Below are positions 7,950 through 16,481 of a stretch of 40,199 nucleotides of DNA, one piece after another. Source of the DNA: RGIG8700 sp964568815. Its GTDB lineage: Bacteria > Bacillota > Clostridia > RGIG6154. The translations under genes were made by a program, and so were the position numbers. Numbering within the stretch: the stretch's first letter is position 1; every line of letters begins with the position of its first letter. Location of the stretch: contig CAZMRY010000005.1 of the NCBI GenBank assembly GCA_964568815.1, positions 1-40,199 of the forward strand, given 5' to 3'. The notes below the pieces were generated by a model. That model did no database searches, had not been told where the DNA came from, and saw nothing but the letters and a program-made list of their open reading frames with translations.

Positions 7950-8725
7950 CTTGTTATTAAGTATTTATTTATATATCCGCCTAAAATTAAAATGAGTGAT
8001 AAAATATAAAGCCAAACAACAAAAATGATAATACTGTCAAATGTGCCATAAAATCTTGAATAATCTGCAACATAACCAAGGTAAATTGAGTAAAGCCACG
8101 ATGCTATACCATAAAAGGTTGTCGCAAATACCGCTCCGGGGAGTGCCTCAATAAATTTTATAGGCTTACTTGGAATAAATTTATAAAGTAGCATAAAGTC
8201 GCTTATACCAACAATTACAGATAAAAGTAGTGTAACATAAGAAGAAATATAATTTATATCCATAAATCTTGCTACAAGTGTAACAATAACGTTTATATAC
8301 ATAACAAGCGTAAGCGAAAACACAATCAGTAATGCAAGAATTAATGTAAACAGCATAGAGAAAGCTCTTCTGATTATAAATTGCTTAGTCGGCGACAAGT
8401 TTTTATCTGAATCATTAAAAACATTCCTTATCGAGTTTATGAGCATTGAAGATGACCATAAAGCGAAAATTATATAAATAATATATGTTGCTGGACTGGT
8501 GGATGCTGTTATGGAATGCATGCTGCTGTATAGTATGTCATATGTTCTCTCGGGGAATATATAATACAGTGCATTCATTATAGTGTCACTGGTTATTGAA
8601 AACAATGCAGTAAACTTAGTGAGCAAAAATACAAAAGGAAAAAATGAAATTAAAAAGTAATACGCAACTGTTGCAGAATAAGCCATCAGATGTTTGCTGA
8701 AAATATATTTAAAAAAATTCTTCAA
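7928..8725 (-). CDS. YihY/BrkB family inner-membrane protein
   Basis: A 265-residue protein with about six membrane helices and the family pattern: an N-terminal MAYSATVAYYFLISFFPFVF segment, a central W-S-S-S-M-L segment near residue 90, the LPGAVFATTFYGIASWLYS segment and the C-terminal FVVWLYILSLILILGGYINK. Once called ribonuclease BN by mistake, the family (Pfam Virul_fac_BrkB) has no settled biochemical role. The start is TTG at 8725 with GAGGTG seven bases upstream. It is a single gene, divergent from the topoisomerase operon and convergent with the PTS gene. Confidence 0.88.
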   Translation of the reverse strand: MKNFFKYIFSKHLMAYSATVAYYFLISFFPFVFLLTKFTALFSITSDTIMNALYYIFPERTYDILYSSMHSITASTSPATYIIYIIFALWSSSMLINSIRNVFNDSDKNLSPTKQFIIRRAFSMLFTLILALLIVFSLTLVMYINVIVTLVARFMDINYISSYVTLLLSVIVGISDFMLLYKFIPSKPIKFIEALPGAVFATTFYGIASWLYSIYLGYVADYSRFYGTFDSIIIFVVWLYILSLILILGGYINKYLITRKNEAET

Positions 8726-8740
8726 TTATCAACACCTCAC

Positions 8741-8770
8741 TTGACAATCAGGCACAAAATATAGTATTAT
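8741..8770 (+). promoter_or_regulatory. Probable promoter of the topoisomerase operon
   Basis: Plus strand: perfect -35 TTGACA (8741-8746), 18-bp spacer, -10 TATTAT (8765-8770). It would give a leader of about 100 bases. Confidence 0.6.
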
Positions 8771-8820
8771 TATATATAATGGTACACAAGAAATATGTTT
8801 AGTTTTGTCTATCTATACAA

Positions 8821-8849
8821 ATTATAACATCTTAAACGATAAAAATCAA
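8821..8849 (-). promoter_or_regulatory. Promoter of the yihY-like gene
   Basis: Minus strand: -35 TTGATT (8844-8849), 17-bp spacer, perfect -10 TATAAT (8821-8826). It lies downstream of the opposing topoisomerase promoter, so the two transcripts overlap head-on over about 50 bases. Confidence 0.7.
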
Positions 8850-8875
8850 CATTTTATAAAGAGAGGTATACTGAA

Positions 8876-10846
8876 TTGAGTAAAAAAGAATATGGAAATG
8901 ATAGCATAACTTCCTTGAAGGATGAGGACAGAGTTCGTAAAAGACCTGCCGTAATTTTTGGTTCTGACGGACTTGAAGGATGTCAACATTCTGTATTTGA
9001 AATTCTTTCAAATTCAATTGACGAAGCAAGGGAAGGACATGGTAATTTAATTGTCCTTGAAAGATTTGCAGATGATTCCATAAAGGTTTCCGACTTAGGA
9101 AGAGGTGTTCCTGTAGATTATAACGAAAAAGAAAAGCGTTATAACTGGGAGCTTGTTTTCTGCGAGCTTTACGCTGGAGGAAAATATAAGAACTCATCAT
9201 CGGATAACTATGAATTTTCACTTGGTTTAAACGGGCTTGGTGCATGTGCAACACAATACAGTTCTCAATTTATGGATGTTACAGTTTACAGAGACGGATT
9301 CAGATACAGTCTTCACTTTGAAAAGGGTAAAAACATAGGCGGACTTAAAAAAGAAGCATATGACCATAAGCAGACAGGCACACAAATTACCTGGAAGCCA
9401 GATACTGAAGTCTTCAACGACATATGCATACCTGCTGAGTATTTCACTACTGTTATGAAAAAACAGGCGGTAGTAAATAAAGGTATTAAGTTTAAATTTA
9501 TCGACTATAAAGAAAAACAGAATTTTGAATTCTGCTATCCCGAAGGCATTGTTGACTATATTAAGGAAATTCAGAACGATAAAAGCTTTTCAGAACCACA
9601 TTATATTGAGTGTGAGAGAAAAGGTAAGGACAGAGAAGATAAAGATGAATATAAAGTAAAACTTTCTTGCGTTTTTACTTTTAATAACGAAGTTAATCTT
9701 CTTGAGTACTATCACAACTCAAGCTTTCTTGAGCATGGCGGTTCTCCTGATAAAGCTGTAAGGAATGCTTTTACTTATGTAATTGATAAGTTTATTAAGA
9801 ATGCAAATAAATACAACAAAACTGAATCAAAAATTACTTTTCAGGATGTTGAAGACAGTTTGATATTGATTTCAAACTCGTTCTCAACACAGACAAGCTA
9901 TGAAAACCAGACTAAAAAAGCTATAACAAACAAATTTATTCAAGATGCTATGACAGTTTTTTTGAAAGAACAGCTTGAAATCTTTTTTGTTGAAAATAAA
10001 GCTATAGCTGAGAAAGTTATGGATCAGGTGCTTGTTAATAAGCGCTCAAGAGAAAATGCAGAAAAAACAAGAATTTCATACAAGAAAAAGCTTACAGGAA
10101 ACACCGATGTTACAAACAGGGTTCAAAAATTCAATGACTGCAGAACAAAAGATGTTACAAGACGCGAATTGTATATTGTGGAAGGTGACTCTGCACTCGG
10201 TTCTTGTAAACTTGCACGAGATGCTGAATTTCAGGCTATTATACCTGTAAGAGGTAAAATTCTTAACTGCCTTAAAGCTGATTACAATAAAATATTTGCA
10301 AGTGAAATTATTACAGACCTTATTAAAGTTTTAGGTTGCGGTGTAGAAATTAAAACAAAGCATAATAACAATGACAAGCTTTTTGATATTAACAATTTAA
10401 GATGGAACAAAGTAATTATCTGTACAGATGCCGATGTTGACGGTTTCCAGATAAGAACACTTATTTTAACAATGATTTATTCTTTGATGCCATCTCTTAT
10501 CAAAGAAGGCAAAGTGTTTATAGCAGAATCACCATTGTTTGAAATTAACACAAAAAAGAACACATATTTTGCGTATAATGAAGCTGAAAAGAATGAAATT
10601 CTAGCTAAAATTGGTGACGAAAAATATGATTTGCAGCGTTCAAAAGGTCTTGGTGAAAATCAGCCTGATATGATGAGACTTACAACAATGGCACCTGAAA
10701 CGAGAAGACTTATAAAGGTTATGCCACAGGACGAAGAAATAACAAGACAGATGTTTGAGCTTCTTCTTGGTGACAATCTTGAGGGAAGAAAAGAACATAT
10801 TGAAAATTTTGGTTCAAAATATCTTGAACTTGCTGATATTTCTTAA
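8876..10846 (+). CDS. Type IIA DNA topoisomerase B subunit (ParE/GyrB-like paralogue)
   Basis: The ATPase/TOPRIM half of a type IIA topoisomerase, which passes one DNA duplex through another using ATP. The 656-residue protein has a GHKL ATPase (EILSNSIDEA near 43-52, DLGRGVPVD, and a G2 loop GLNGLGACATQ), a transducer domain, and a TOPRIM domain with EGDSA and DADVDG metal ligands followed by SKGLGEN. Standard GyrB and ParE read LHGVGA and RYKGLGEM, so this is a divergent branch of the kind seen as an extra topoisomerase in Clostridia. The start is TTG at 8876 with GAGAGG nine bases upstream. The A subunit follows after 14 bases. Confidence 0.9.
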   Translation: MSKKEYGNDSITSLKDEDRVRKRPAVIFGSDGLEGCQHSVFEILSNSIDEAREGHGNLIVLERFADDSIKVSDLGRGVPVDYNEKEKRYNWELVFCELYAGGKYKNSSSDNYEFSLGLNGLGACATQYSSQFMDVTVYRDGFRYSLHFEKGKNIGGLKKEAYDHKQTGTQITWKPDTEVFNDICIPAEYFTTVMKKQAVVNKGIKFKFIDYKEKQNFEFCYPEGIVDYIKEIQNDKSFSEPHYIECERKGKDREDKDEYKVKLSCVFTFNNEVNLLEYYHNSSFLEHGGSPDKAVRNAFTYVIDKFIKNANKYNKTESKITFQDVEDSLILISNSFSTQTSYENQTKKAITNKFIQDAMTVFLKEQLEIFFVENKAIAEKVMDQVLVNKRSRENAEKTRISYKKKLTGNTDVTNRVQKFNDCRTKDVTRRELYIVEGDSALGSCKLARDAEFQAIIPVRGKILNCLKADYNKIFASEIITDLIKVLGCGVEIKTKHNNNDKLFDINNLRWNKVIICTDADVDGFQIRTLILTMIYSLMPSLIKEGKVFIAESPLFEINTKKNTYFAYNEAEKNEILAKIGDEKYDLQRSKGLGENQPDMMRLTTMAPETRRLIKVMPQDEEITRQMFELLLGDNLEGRKEHIENFGSKYLELADIS

Positions 10847-10860
10847 GAAAGGGGATTATA

Positions 10861-13056
10861 ATGAATTTTACAGAACAAAAAATAGCTGAAACGCTTGAAA
10901 CAAACTATATGCCATATGCTATGAGTGTTATTGTTTCAAGAGCTATACCTGAAATTGATGGTTTTAAACCTGCACACAGAAAACTTCTGTATACCATGTA
11001 TAAAATGGGACTAATCAATGGCAAGCTTATAAAATCGGCAAACATTGTTGGTCAGACTATGAAATTAAATCCCCACGGTGACGGCGCTATATATGAAACA
11101 ATGGTGCGACTTACAGAAGGTAATGCATCGCTGTTACATCCTTTTGTTGAATCAAAAGGTAACTTTGGTAAACATTATTCCAGAAACATGGCATATGCTG
11201 CATCAAGATACACAGAGGCAAAACTTGGGGGTATCTGCAAAGAACTTTTTGATAACATTGATAAAGATGCTGTTGATTTTCAGGATAATTACGATGCAAC
11301 AATGAAAGAACCAACATTGTTGCCTGTTACCTTTCCAAATATTCTTGTAAATCCTAATGAGGGTATTGCTGTTGGTATGGCAAGTAAAATCTGCAGTTTT
11401 AATTTAAGAGAAATCTGTGATACAACGATAGCACTTCTTCGTGACGAAAACCATGATATTTTAACTACATTAAAAGCCCCTGATTTTCCTGGCGGTGCTC
11501 AACTTCTCTATGATGAAGAAGCTTTAAGAGAAATTTATAATACAGGTAAAGGTAGTTTTAAGCTTAGAAGTAAATATAACTTTGATAAAAAGAATGGCAT
11601 CATCGAAGTTACTGAAATCCCATATTCAACAAATGTTGAAGCTATTATTGATAAAATTATAGAAGGTATCAAGGGCGGAAAATATAAGGAAATTACAGAT
11701 GTTCGTGATGAAACAGATATTCATGGTCTCAAAATTGCTATTGATGTAAAGCGTTCAACAGATGTTGACAAGCTTATGATGATTCTCTTTAAAAACACAA
11801 CTCTTCAGGACACTTTTTCCTGTAATTTCAATATTTTAGTTAATAGTGCACCTAGAGTTATGGGTGTTAAAGAAATCCTTACTGAATGGATAAAATTCAG
11901 AATGGATTGTGTTAAGAGAACACTTAGCTTTGACTTAAAGAAAAAACAAGACAGGTTACATCTTTTAAGAGGTCTTGAAAAAATTTTGCTTGATATTGAT
12001 AAAGCGATAGAAATAATAAGAAAAACAGAAAGAGATGCAGATGTAATTCCTGCACTTTGTGAAGGTTTTAATATCGATGAGATTCAGGCAAGCTTTGTTG
12101 CGGAAATAAAATTGCGTAATTTAAACAAAGAATATATACTTAAGAACATAAGTGAAATAGCAGATATTGAAAGAGAAATAGAAGATATTACACTGACACT
12201 TGAAAGTGACAGAAGAATTAAAAGAGTAATTTCTAAAGAGCTTGAAGCAATCAGCAAGAAGTATGGAAAAGACAGGGAGACGGAAATTATAACTGAATAC
12301 GAACAGACCTCAACTGTTACTTCCGAAAAATTTATTGAAAGTTATCCTCTCAGAATGTTCCTTACAGAACAAGGTTATATAAAGAAAATCTCTCATGCTT
12401 CTTTAAATGCATCTATAAGAGTCGCAAGTGAACAGAAGTACAAAGAAGATGATAGACTTATTCAGGAATTTGATGCCGACAACAAAGATGATTTACTGTT
12501 GTTTACAAACAAATGTAATGTATATAAACTGAAAATCAATGATATTCCTGATACAAAAGCAAGTCAGCTTGGCGAATATTTTGCTAACCTTGTTGAAACA
12601 GAAGAAGGGGAGAGAGTTAAGTGTATTGTTGCAACATCTGACTATAAGGGTTATATGATGTTCGGCTATACAGACGGTAGAACTTGTAAAGTTCCATTGT
12701 CATCATATGAAACTAAAACAAACAGAAAAATGCTTCAGAAAGCATATTCTGCACATTCTCCGCTTATTAATGCTGTTCATATTTTAGAAGATTGCGATTT
12801 TGTTGCATACGGAAGTAACGACAAAATTATGGTGTTTAATTCAGTTATGGTACCTGAGAAAGCTACAAGAAGTTCACAGGGGGTTAAAACATTTAATCCC
12901 GGTAAACGAGGAACAATGATTGAATTTAAAACATTTGAAGCATCAGGTCTTACTGATTCAAAGGGTTACAGAGCACGAAATCTGCCTGCAGCAGGAAGTA
13001 AAGTTCTAACTATAAAGGATAAGGGTATGGAACAGATTTCCCTAATTGATGAATGA
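10861..13056 (+). CDS. Type IIA DNA topoisomerase A subunit (ParC/GyrA-like paralogue)
   Basis: The breakage-reunion subunit. The 731-residue protein opens with YMPYAMSVIVSRAIPEIDG and has the active-site Tyr117 in AASRYTEAKL. In the quinolone-interaction helix the usual Ser of PHGDS is Gly75 (PHGDG), while the acidic residue four further on is kept as Glu79. A coiled tower region and a C-terminal beta-pinwheel (about 500-731) follow; I see no GyrA box (QRRGGRG), so decatenation/relaxation is more likely than supercoiling. The SD AAAGGGG and the short gap from the B subunit gene show co-expression. It is more divergent than housekeeping GyrA/ParC, so the cell should also have a normal gyrase elsewhere. 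Confidence 0.9.
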   Translation: MNFTEQKIAETLETNYMPYAMSVIVSRAIPEIDGFKPAHRKLLYTMYKMGLINGKLIKSANIVGQTMKLNPHGDGAIYETMVRLTEGNASLLHPFVESKGNFGKHYSRNMAYAASRYTEAKLGGICKELFDNIDKDAVDFQDNYDATMKEPTLLPVTFPNILVNPNEGIAVGMASKICSFNLREICDTTIALLRDENHDILTTLKAPDFPGGAQLLYDEEALREIYNTGKGSFKLRSKYNFDKKNGIIEVTEIPYSTNVEAIIDKIIEGIKGGKYKEITDVRDETDIHGLKIAIDVKRSTDVDKLMMILFKNTTLQDTFSCNFNILVNSAPRVMGVKEILTEWIKFRMDCVKRTLSFDLKKKQDRLHLLRGLEKILLDIDKAIEIIRKTERDADVIPALCEGFNIDEIQASFVAEIKLRNLNKEYILKNISEIADIEREIEDITLTLESDRRIKRVISKELEAISKKYGKDRETEIITEYEQTSTVTSEKFIESYPLRMFLTEQGYIKKISHASLNASIRVASEQKYKEDDRLIQEFDADNKDDLLLFTNKCNVYKLKINDIPDTKASQLGEYFANLVETEEGERVKCIVATSDYKGYMMFGYTDGRTCKVPLSSYETKTNRKMLQKAYSAHSPLINAVHILEDCDFVAYGSNDKIMVFNSVMVPEKATRSSQGVKTFNPGKRGTMIEFKTFEASGLTDSKGYRARNLPAAGSKVLTIKDKGMEQISLIDE

Positions 13057-13060
13057 TTTT

Positions 13061-13087
13061 AACCCCGCAAAACTGCGGGGTTATTTA
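13061..13087 (+). terminator. Terminator of the topoisomerase operon
   Basis: AACCCCGC/GCGGGGTT, 8-bp GC-rich stem with loop AAAACT, just after the stop codon. The T tract is short (ATTT). It may also stop the convergent minus-strand gene. Confidence 0.75.
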
Positions 13088-13132
13088 ATGATGTTACATT
13101 ATGAAAGAAAAACTAAATATAACCTTATAGCT

Positions 13133-14203
13133 TTAAATATCAAGTTTTAAATCATTTTCTTTAATCCAACCGATTTTTCTTAATATTTCACTGAATATTA
13201 ATGTAATTATAGCAGGCAATACAAATGAAATTAATATAAGACCAACCCAATCCATAGTTGTTATAGATGCTTTAACACCATTTGCGATATCGTTAATCCA
13301 TCCTGTATACACGCCTATCTGACCAACAAGACCGCAAGTGCCCATTCCGGAAGAGATTGCAGCACCATTCATTTCAAGTTTAAATATACAAGTTGCTATT
13401 GGTCCGCATATAGCAGAAGAAAGTATTGTTGGTATCCATATTTTAGGATTTTTAACTATGTTACCCATTTGAAGCATACTGGTTCCTATTCCTTGAGCAA
13501 ATAAGCCTCCAATTTTATTTTCTTTATAACTCATAACAGCAAAGCCAATCATCTGACAGCAGCATCCTGCAAGAGCGGCACCGCCGGCAAGTCCTGTTAA
13601 ACTAAGTGCAGCACAAATAGCTGCTGAACTAATTGGAAGGGTTAACGCAATTCCAATTACCACCGACACAATTATTCCCATTATAAATGGCTCCTGAACA
13701 GTTGCCCACATAATTGTTTTACCGATTGCACTTGCAGCCTGACCTATGTATGGTGCAACATATATAGAGAGAAAACATCCTACTAATATTGTAACAAGTG
13801 GTGTAACAAGGATATCAATTTTAGTTTCTTTGCTTACAAGTTTACCAAATTCAGCTGCAATAATTGCAATAAACAAAACAGCAAGAGGCCCGCCTGCACC
13901 ACCTAAAGTATCTGCTACATATCCGACTGTTGCCAATGAAAATAAAACAAGAGCGGGAGCTTTTAATGCATATCCAATTGAAATTGCCATTGCTGAACCT
14001 TTTACGGATGAAGCGTATCCTCCAATTTGATTAAGCAAAGGCATATTGAATTGTGTACCTAATGTGTTTAAAATAGTACCAATAAGTAATGATGCAAACA
14101 GACCTTGTGCCATAGCACTCATTGCATCTATTCCGTATGCTTTAAGAGAGATGTTAATTTGCTTTTTAAGTAAGAAATTTTTGATTTTTTTCAAAGTTAT
14201 CAC
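13133..14203 (-). CDS. Stand-alone PTS EIIC-like membrane protein (PTS_EIIC_2 / PfoR-like)
   Basis: A 356-residue polytopic membrane protein rich in Gly and Ala, with about nine helices. It has the features of the PTS_EIIC_2 family: an N-terminal YGIDAMSAMAQGLFASLLIG segment, the ETKIDILVTPLVTI segment near residues 125-140, and a Gly-rich core GLAGGAALAGCCCQMIGFAV. No EIIA or EIIB domain is fused or adjacent. Clostridium perfringens PfoR, named as a regulator of perfringolysin O, belongs to the same family; whether members transport or regulate is unclear. SD AAAGGAGTGA lies at good distance from the ATG. It is transcribed alone and divergently from the ComEC-like gene. Confidence 0.8.
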   Translation of the reverse strand: MITLKKIKNFLLKKQINISLKAYGIDAMSAMAQGLFASLLIGTILNTLGTQFNMPLLNQIGGYASSVKGSAMAISIGYALKAPALVLFSLATVGYVADTLGGAGGPLAVLFIAIIAAEFGKLVSKETKIDILVTPLVTILVGCFLSIYVAPYIGQAASAIGKTIMWATVQEPFIMGIIVSVVIGIALTLPISSAAICAALSLTGLAGGAALAGCCCQMIGFAVMSYKENKIGGLFAQGIGTSMLQMGNIVKNPKIWIPTILSSAICGPIATCIFKLEMNGAAISSGMGTCGLVGQIGVYTGWINDIANGVKASITTMDWVGLILISFVLPAIITLIFSEILRKIGWIKENDLKLDI

Positions 14204-14217
14204 TCCTTTGATATGGA

Positions 14218-14246
14218 ATTATACAACGATGATTAAATTTTGTCAA
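14218..14246 (-). promoter_or_regulatory. Promoter of the EIIC-like gene
   Basis: Minus strand: perfect -35 TTGACA (14241-14246), 17-bp spacer, perfect -10 TATAAT (14218-14223). Its -35 is six bases from the -35 of the divergent promoter. Confidence 0.85.
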
Positions 14247-14252
14247 ATAATA

Positions 14253-14281
14253 TTGAAATGTTTTATAAAATTTGGTATAAT
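14253..14281 (+). promoter_or_regulatory. Promoter of the seven-gene operon 14.3-20.4 kb
   Basis: Plus strand: -35 TTGAAA (14253-14258), 17-bp spacer, perfect -10 TATAAT (14276-14281), giving a very short leader of about 10 bases before the ATG. Confidence 0.85.
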
Positions 14282-14297
14282 GTCTTTGAGGTGAATT

Positions 14298-15155
14298 ATG
14301 AAAAATAAAACAATAAAATCTATAACAATTCTTATTGCGGTATTTGTAATTTCTTTTATTGTAAACCATATTAATTCAATTAATATATTACCTCATAAAA
14401 TAGATGGTTTTGAAATTCATTATATAGATGTAGGACAAGCAGATGCAACTGCTGTTTTTTTACCTGATGGTAAGACCATGCTTATAGATGGTGGCAATGA
14501 TAACGACGGAGATAAAATTGCTAAATACTTTAATAAGTATGGAATAAATAGAATTGATTATCTGATAGCAACACACCCACATGAAGATCATATTGGCGGT
14601 CTGTCAACTATTGTTGAAACTTTTGATATAGGTAATATATACATGCCTAAAGTTTCATATGATTCGACGGCATATACAAATTTGCTTGAAACTATAGATT
14701 CAAAAGGATTGTTAATTATATCTGCTAAAAAAGGTGTTGTTGTAGCTAATACAGATGAGTACTATGCAGAGATTTTATCACCTGTAAGAGAACGTTATAA
14801 TGAAATGAATTATTATAGTGTTGTTCTAAAATTAACATATAAAAACACAACGTATCTGTTTACAGGTGATGCTGAAATTATTAATGAAAATGAACTTGAG
14901 GGAGACATATCTGCTGATGTTTTAAAAGTAGGACATCATGGGTCTGACACATCAAGTTCAGAAGCCTTTTTAAATAAAGTCAATCCGAAGATCGCAGTTA
15001 TTCATGTAGGCAAAGACAACAGCTACAGCCATCCTCACGATGTTGTTTTGAATAGACTTGAAGAAAGAAAGGTTACTACTCTCAGAACCGATATAAATGG
15101 GACAGTAATAATCAGAAGTAATGGCGATGATATTACATATAAAGGAGAAAAATAA
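14298..15155 (+). CDS. ComEC/Rec2-like MBL-fold metallo-hydrolase, membrane anchored
   Basis: A 285-residue protein with one N-terminal hydrophobic segment (about residues 8-30) that is likely a signal anchor, followed by an exported metallo-beta-lactamase domain. The first domain motif is IHYIDVGQADATAV; metal ligands are in THPHEDH at 92-98; TGDAE, VLKVGHHGSDTSSS and the C-terminal SYSHPH supply the rest. It corresponds to the detached C-terminal nuclease-like domain of the ComEC DNA-uptake protein and has no channel part, so a role in extracellular nucleic acid or phosphodiester breakdown is inference. It overlaps the next gene (DUF3006), a frequent partner. Confidence 0.88.
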   Translation: MKNKTIKSITILIAVFVISFIVNHINSINILPHKIDGFEIHYIDVGQADATAVFLPDGKTMLIDGGNDNDGDKIAKYFNKYGINRIDYLIATHPHEDHIGGLSTIVETFDIGNIYMPKVSYDSTAYTNLLETIDSKGLLIISAKKGVVVANTDEYYAEILSPVRERYNEMNYYSVVLKLTYKNTTYLFTGDAEIINENELEGDISADVLKVGHHGSDTSSSEAFLNKVNPKIAVIHVGKDNSYSHPHDVVLNRLEERKVTTLRTDINGTVIIRSNGDDITYKGEK

Positions 15156-15340
15156 TGTTATTTTATCTTGATAGAATTGAGGGTGATTATTGCGTATTTA
15201 TTTGCAATGGTGAAACTGTAAATATCCAAAAAAATTTATTCCCGAATGCAAAAGAAGGCGATAAATATGTATTGCAAAAATCGACCGATAATTCAAATAA
15301 AATAAAAAATGAAGAACTAGTAAACAAATTATTTAAATAG
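15155..15340 (+). CDS. DUF3006 family small protein
   Basis: A 61-residue protein starting MLFYLDRIEGDYCVF, with the family's pattern of an acidic beta-rich start (DRIEG) and a KEGDKYVL segment near residues 30-37. The ATG overlaps the stop of the MBL gene by one base (TAATG), so the two are coupled. DUF3006 genes commonly sit next to ComEC-like hydrolases; the function is unknown and a small beta-barrel regulatory or binding role is only a guess. Confidence 0.75.
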   Translation: MLFYLDRIEGDYCVFICNGETVNIQKNLFPNAKEGDKYVLQKSTDNSNKIKNEELVNKLFK

Positions 15341-15348
15341 GTGATAAA

Positions 15349-16479
15349 TTGAACGAAATATACTTAGATAACAGTGCCACAACTAAAATTAGTGAAAATG
15401 CACTTGAAAAATATATCAGTTGCTCTGAAAAATTTTATGCAAATCCTTCGTCGTTGCATAAGGCTGGATTTAATGCAGAAAAAGAAGTAGAGGTAGCAAG
15501 AAAAGTGCTTATGAAAGCCCTTGGTGCAAAAGAAGATAAGGAAATCATATTTACATCAGGCGGTACAGAATGTGATAATATTGCGATTTTAGGTACAGTA
15601 TTAGCAAGAAGTAGGGAAGGGAAACATCTTATTACTTCTAAAACGGAACATCATGCTGTTCTTGATTGCTTTAAATTTCTTGAAACTCAAGGATATGAAG
15701 TAACATACCTTAGTGTTGATAATTCAGGCGTGATTGTTCTTGAGGAACTTAAAGCTTCTGTACGAGATGACACTATACTTGTCAGCATAATGACTATGAA
15801 CAATGAAACAGGAACTGTTCAACCAATTAATGAAATTAAAAAGCATATAAAAAATGCAACTCTTCACACAGATGCAGTGCAAGCTTTTGGGAAACTTGAT
15901 TTATCTTCACTTGAGGCAGATTTAATAAGTGTTTCAGCCCATAAAGTTCACGGACCTAAAGGTGTGGGTGCATTATATATCAAAAAAGGTACTAAAATTA
16001 AAAATACGGTCTATGGTGGCGGACAGGAATGGAATATGCGCTCAGGTACATTGAATGTTCCCGGCATCTGTGCATTCGGCACTGCTGTTGATGAGTTGCT
16101 AACAAATTTTGATGAAAATAATAATTATCTGTGCCATCTGTATGATTACTTTATAAATAAGCTTTCAGATATTGAAGATGTTGTAATTAATTCTTCACAC
16201 AGAGGAAATATTATCAATGTTTCTTTTGTTGGGATAAGGGGAGAGGTACTGCTTCATTACCTCGAAGATAAAAATATTTATATATCAACAGGTTCTGCAT
16301 GTAATGCAAAATCAACTAAGATAAGTTATGTGTTAGATGCAATGAATATTGATAAAAATGTAGCTGAAGGTGCTGTGAGAATTTCACTGTCAAAATATAA
16401 TACGACAGAAGAAATAGATTACGCAGTAGAAGAAATTAAAAAAGGTGTTCAGTTTTTGCGTAAATTTAAAAGGAGATAA
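15349..16479 (+). CDS. Cysteine desulfurase (NifS/IscS family)
   Basis: A pyridoxal-phosphate enzyme that takes sulfur from cysteine and passes it on as a persulfide. The 376-residue protein has YLDNSATTK at the start, TSGGTECDN, the PLP-binding Lys199 in SAHKVHGPKGVGALY, and the catalytic Cys318 in STGSACNAKS. The order nifS-thiI is a known arrangement in Firmicutes where a dedicated desulfurase feeds ThiI, so the main product is probably 4-thiouridine in tRNA rather than Fe-S clusters. The start is TTG at 15349 with TAGGTGAT upstream, eight bases after the preceding stop. Confidence 0.93.
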   Translation: MNEIYLDNSATTKISENALEKYISCSEKFYANPSSLHKAGFNAEKEVEVARKVLMKALGAKEDKEIIFTSGGTECDNIAILGTVLARSREGKHLITSKTEHHAVLDCFKFLETQGYEVTYLSVDNSGVIVLEELKASVRDDTILVSIMTMNNETGTVQPINEIKKHIKNATLHTDAVQAFGKLDLSSLEADLISVSAHKVHGPKGVGALYIKKGTKIKNTVYGGGQEWNMRSGTLNVPGICAFGTAVDELLTNFDENNNYLCHLYDYFINKLSDIEDVVINSSHRGNIINVSFVGIRGEVLLHYLEDKNIYISTGSACNAKSTKISYVLDAMNIDKNVAEGAVRISLSKYNTTEEIDYAVEEIKKGVQFLRKFKRR

Positions 16480-16481
16480 TA

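Noticed and set aside
8832..9254. Minus-strand 140-residue frame antisense to the topoisomerase B gene
   Set aside because: It lies within a clear conserved gene on the other strand and has no recognisable protein features.
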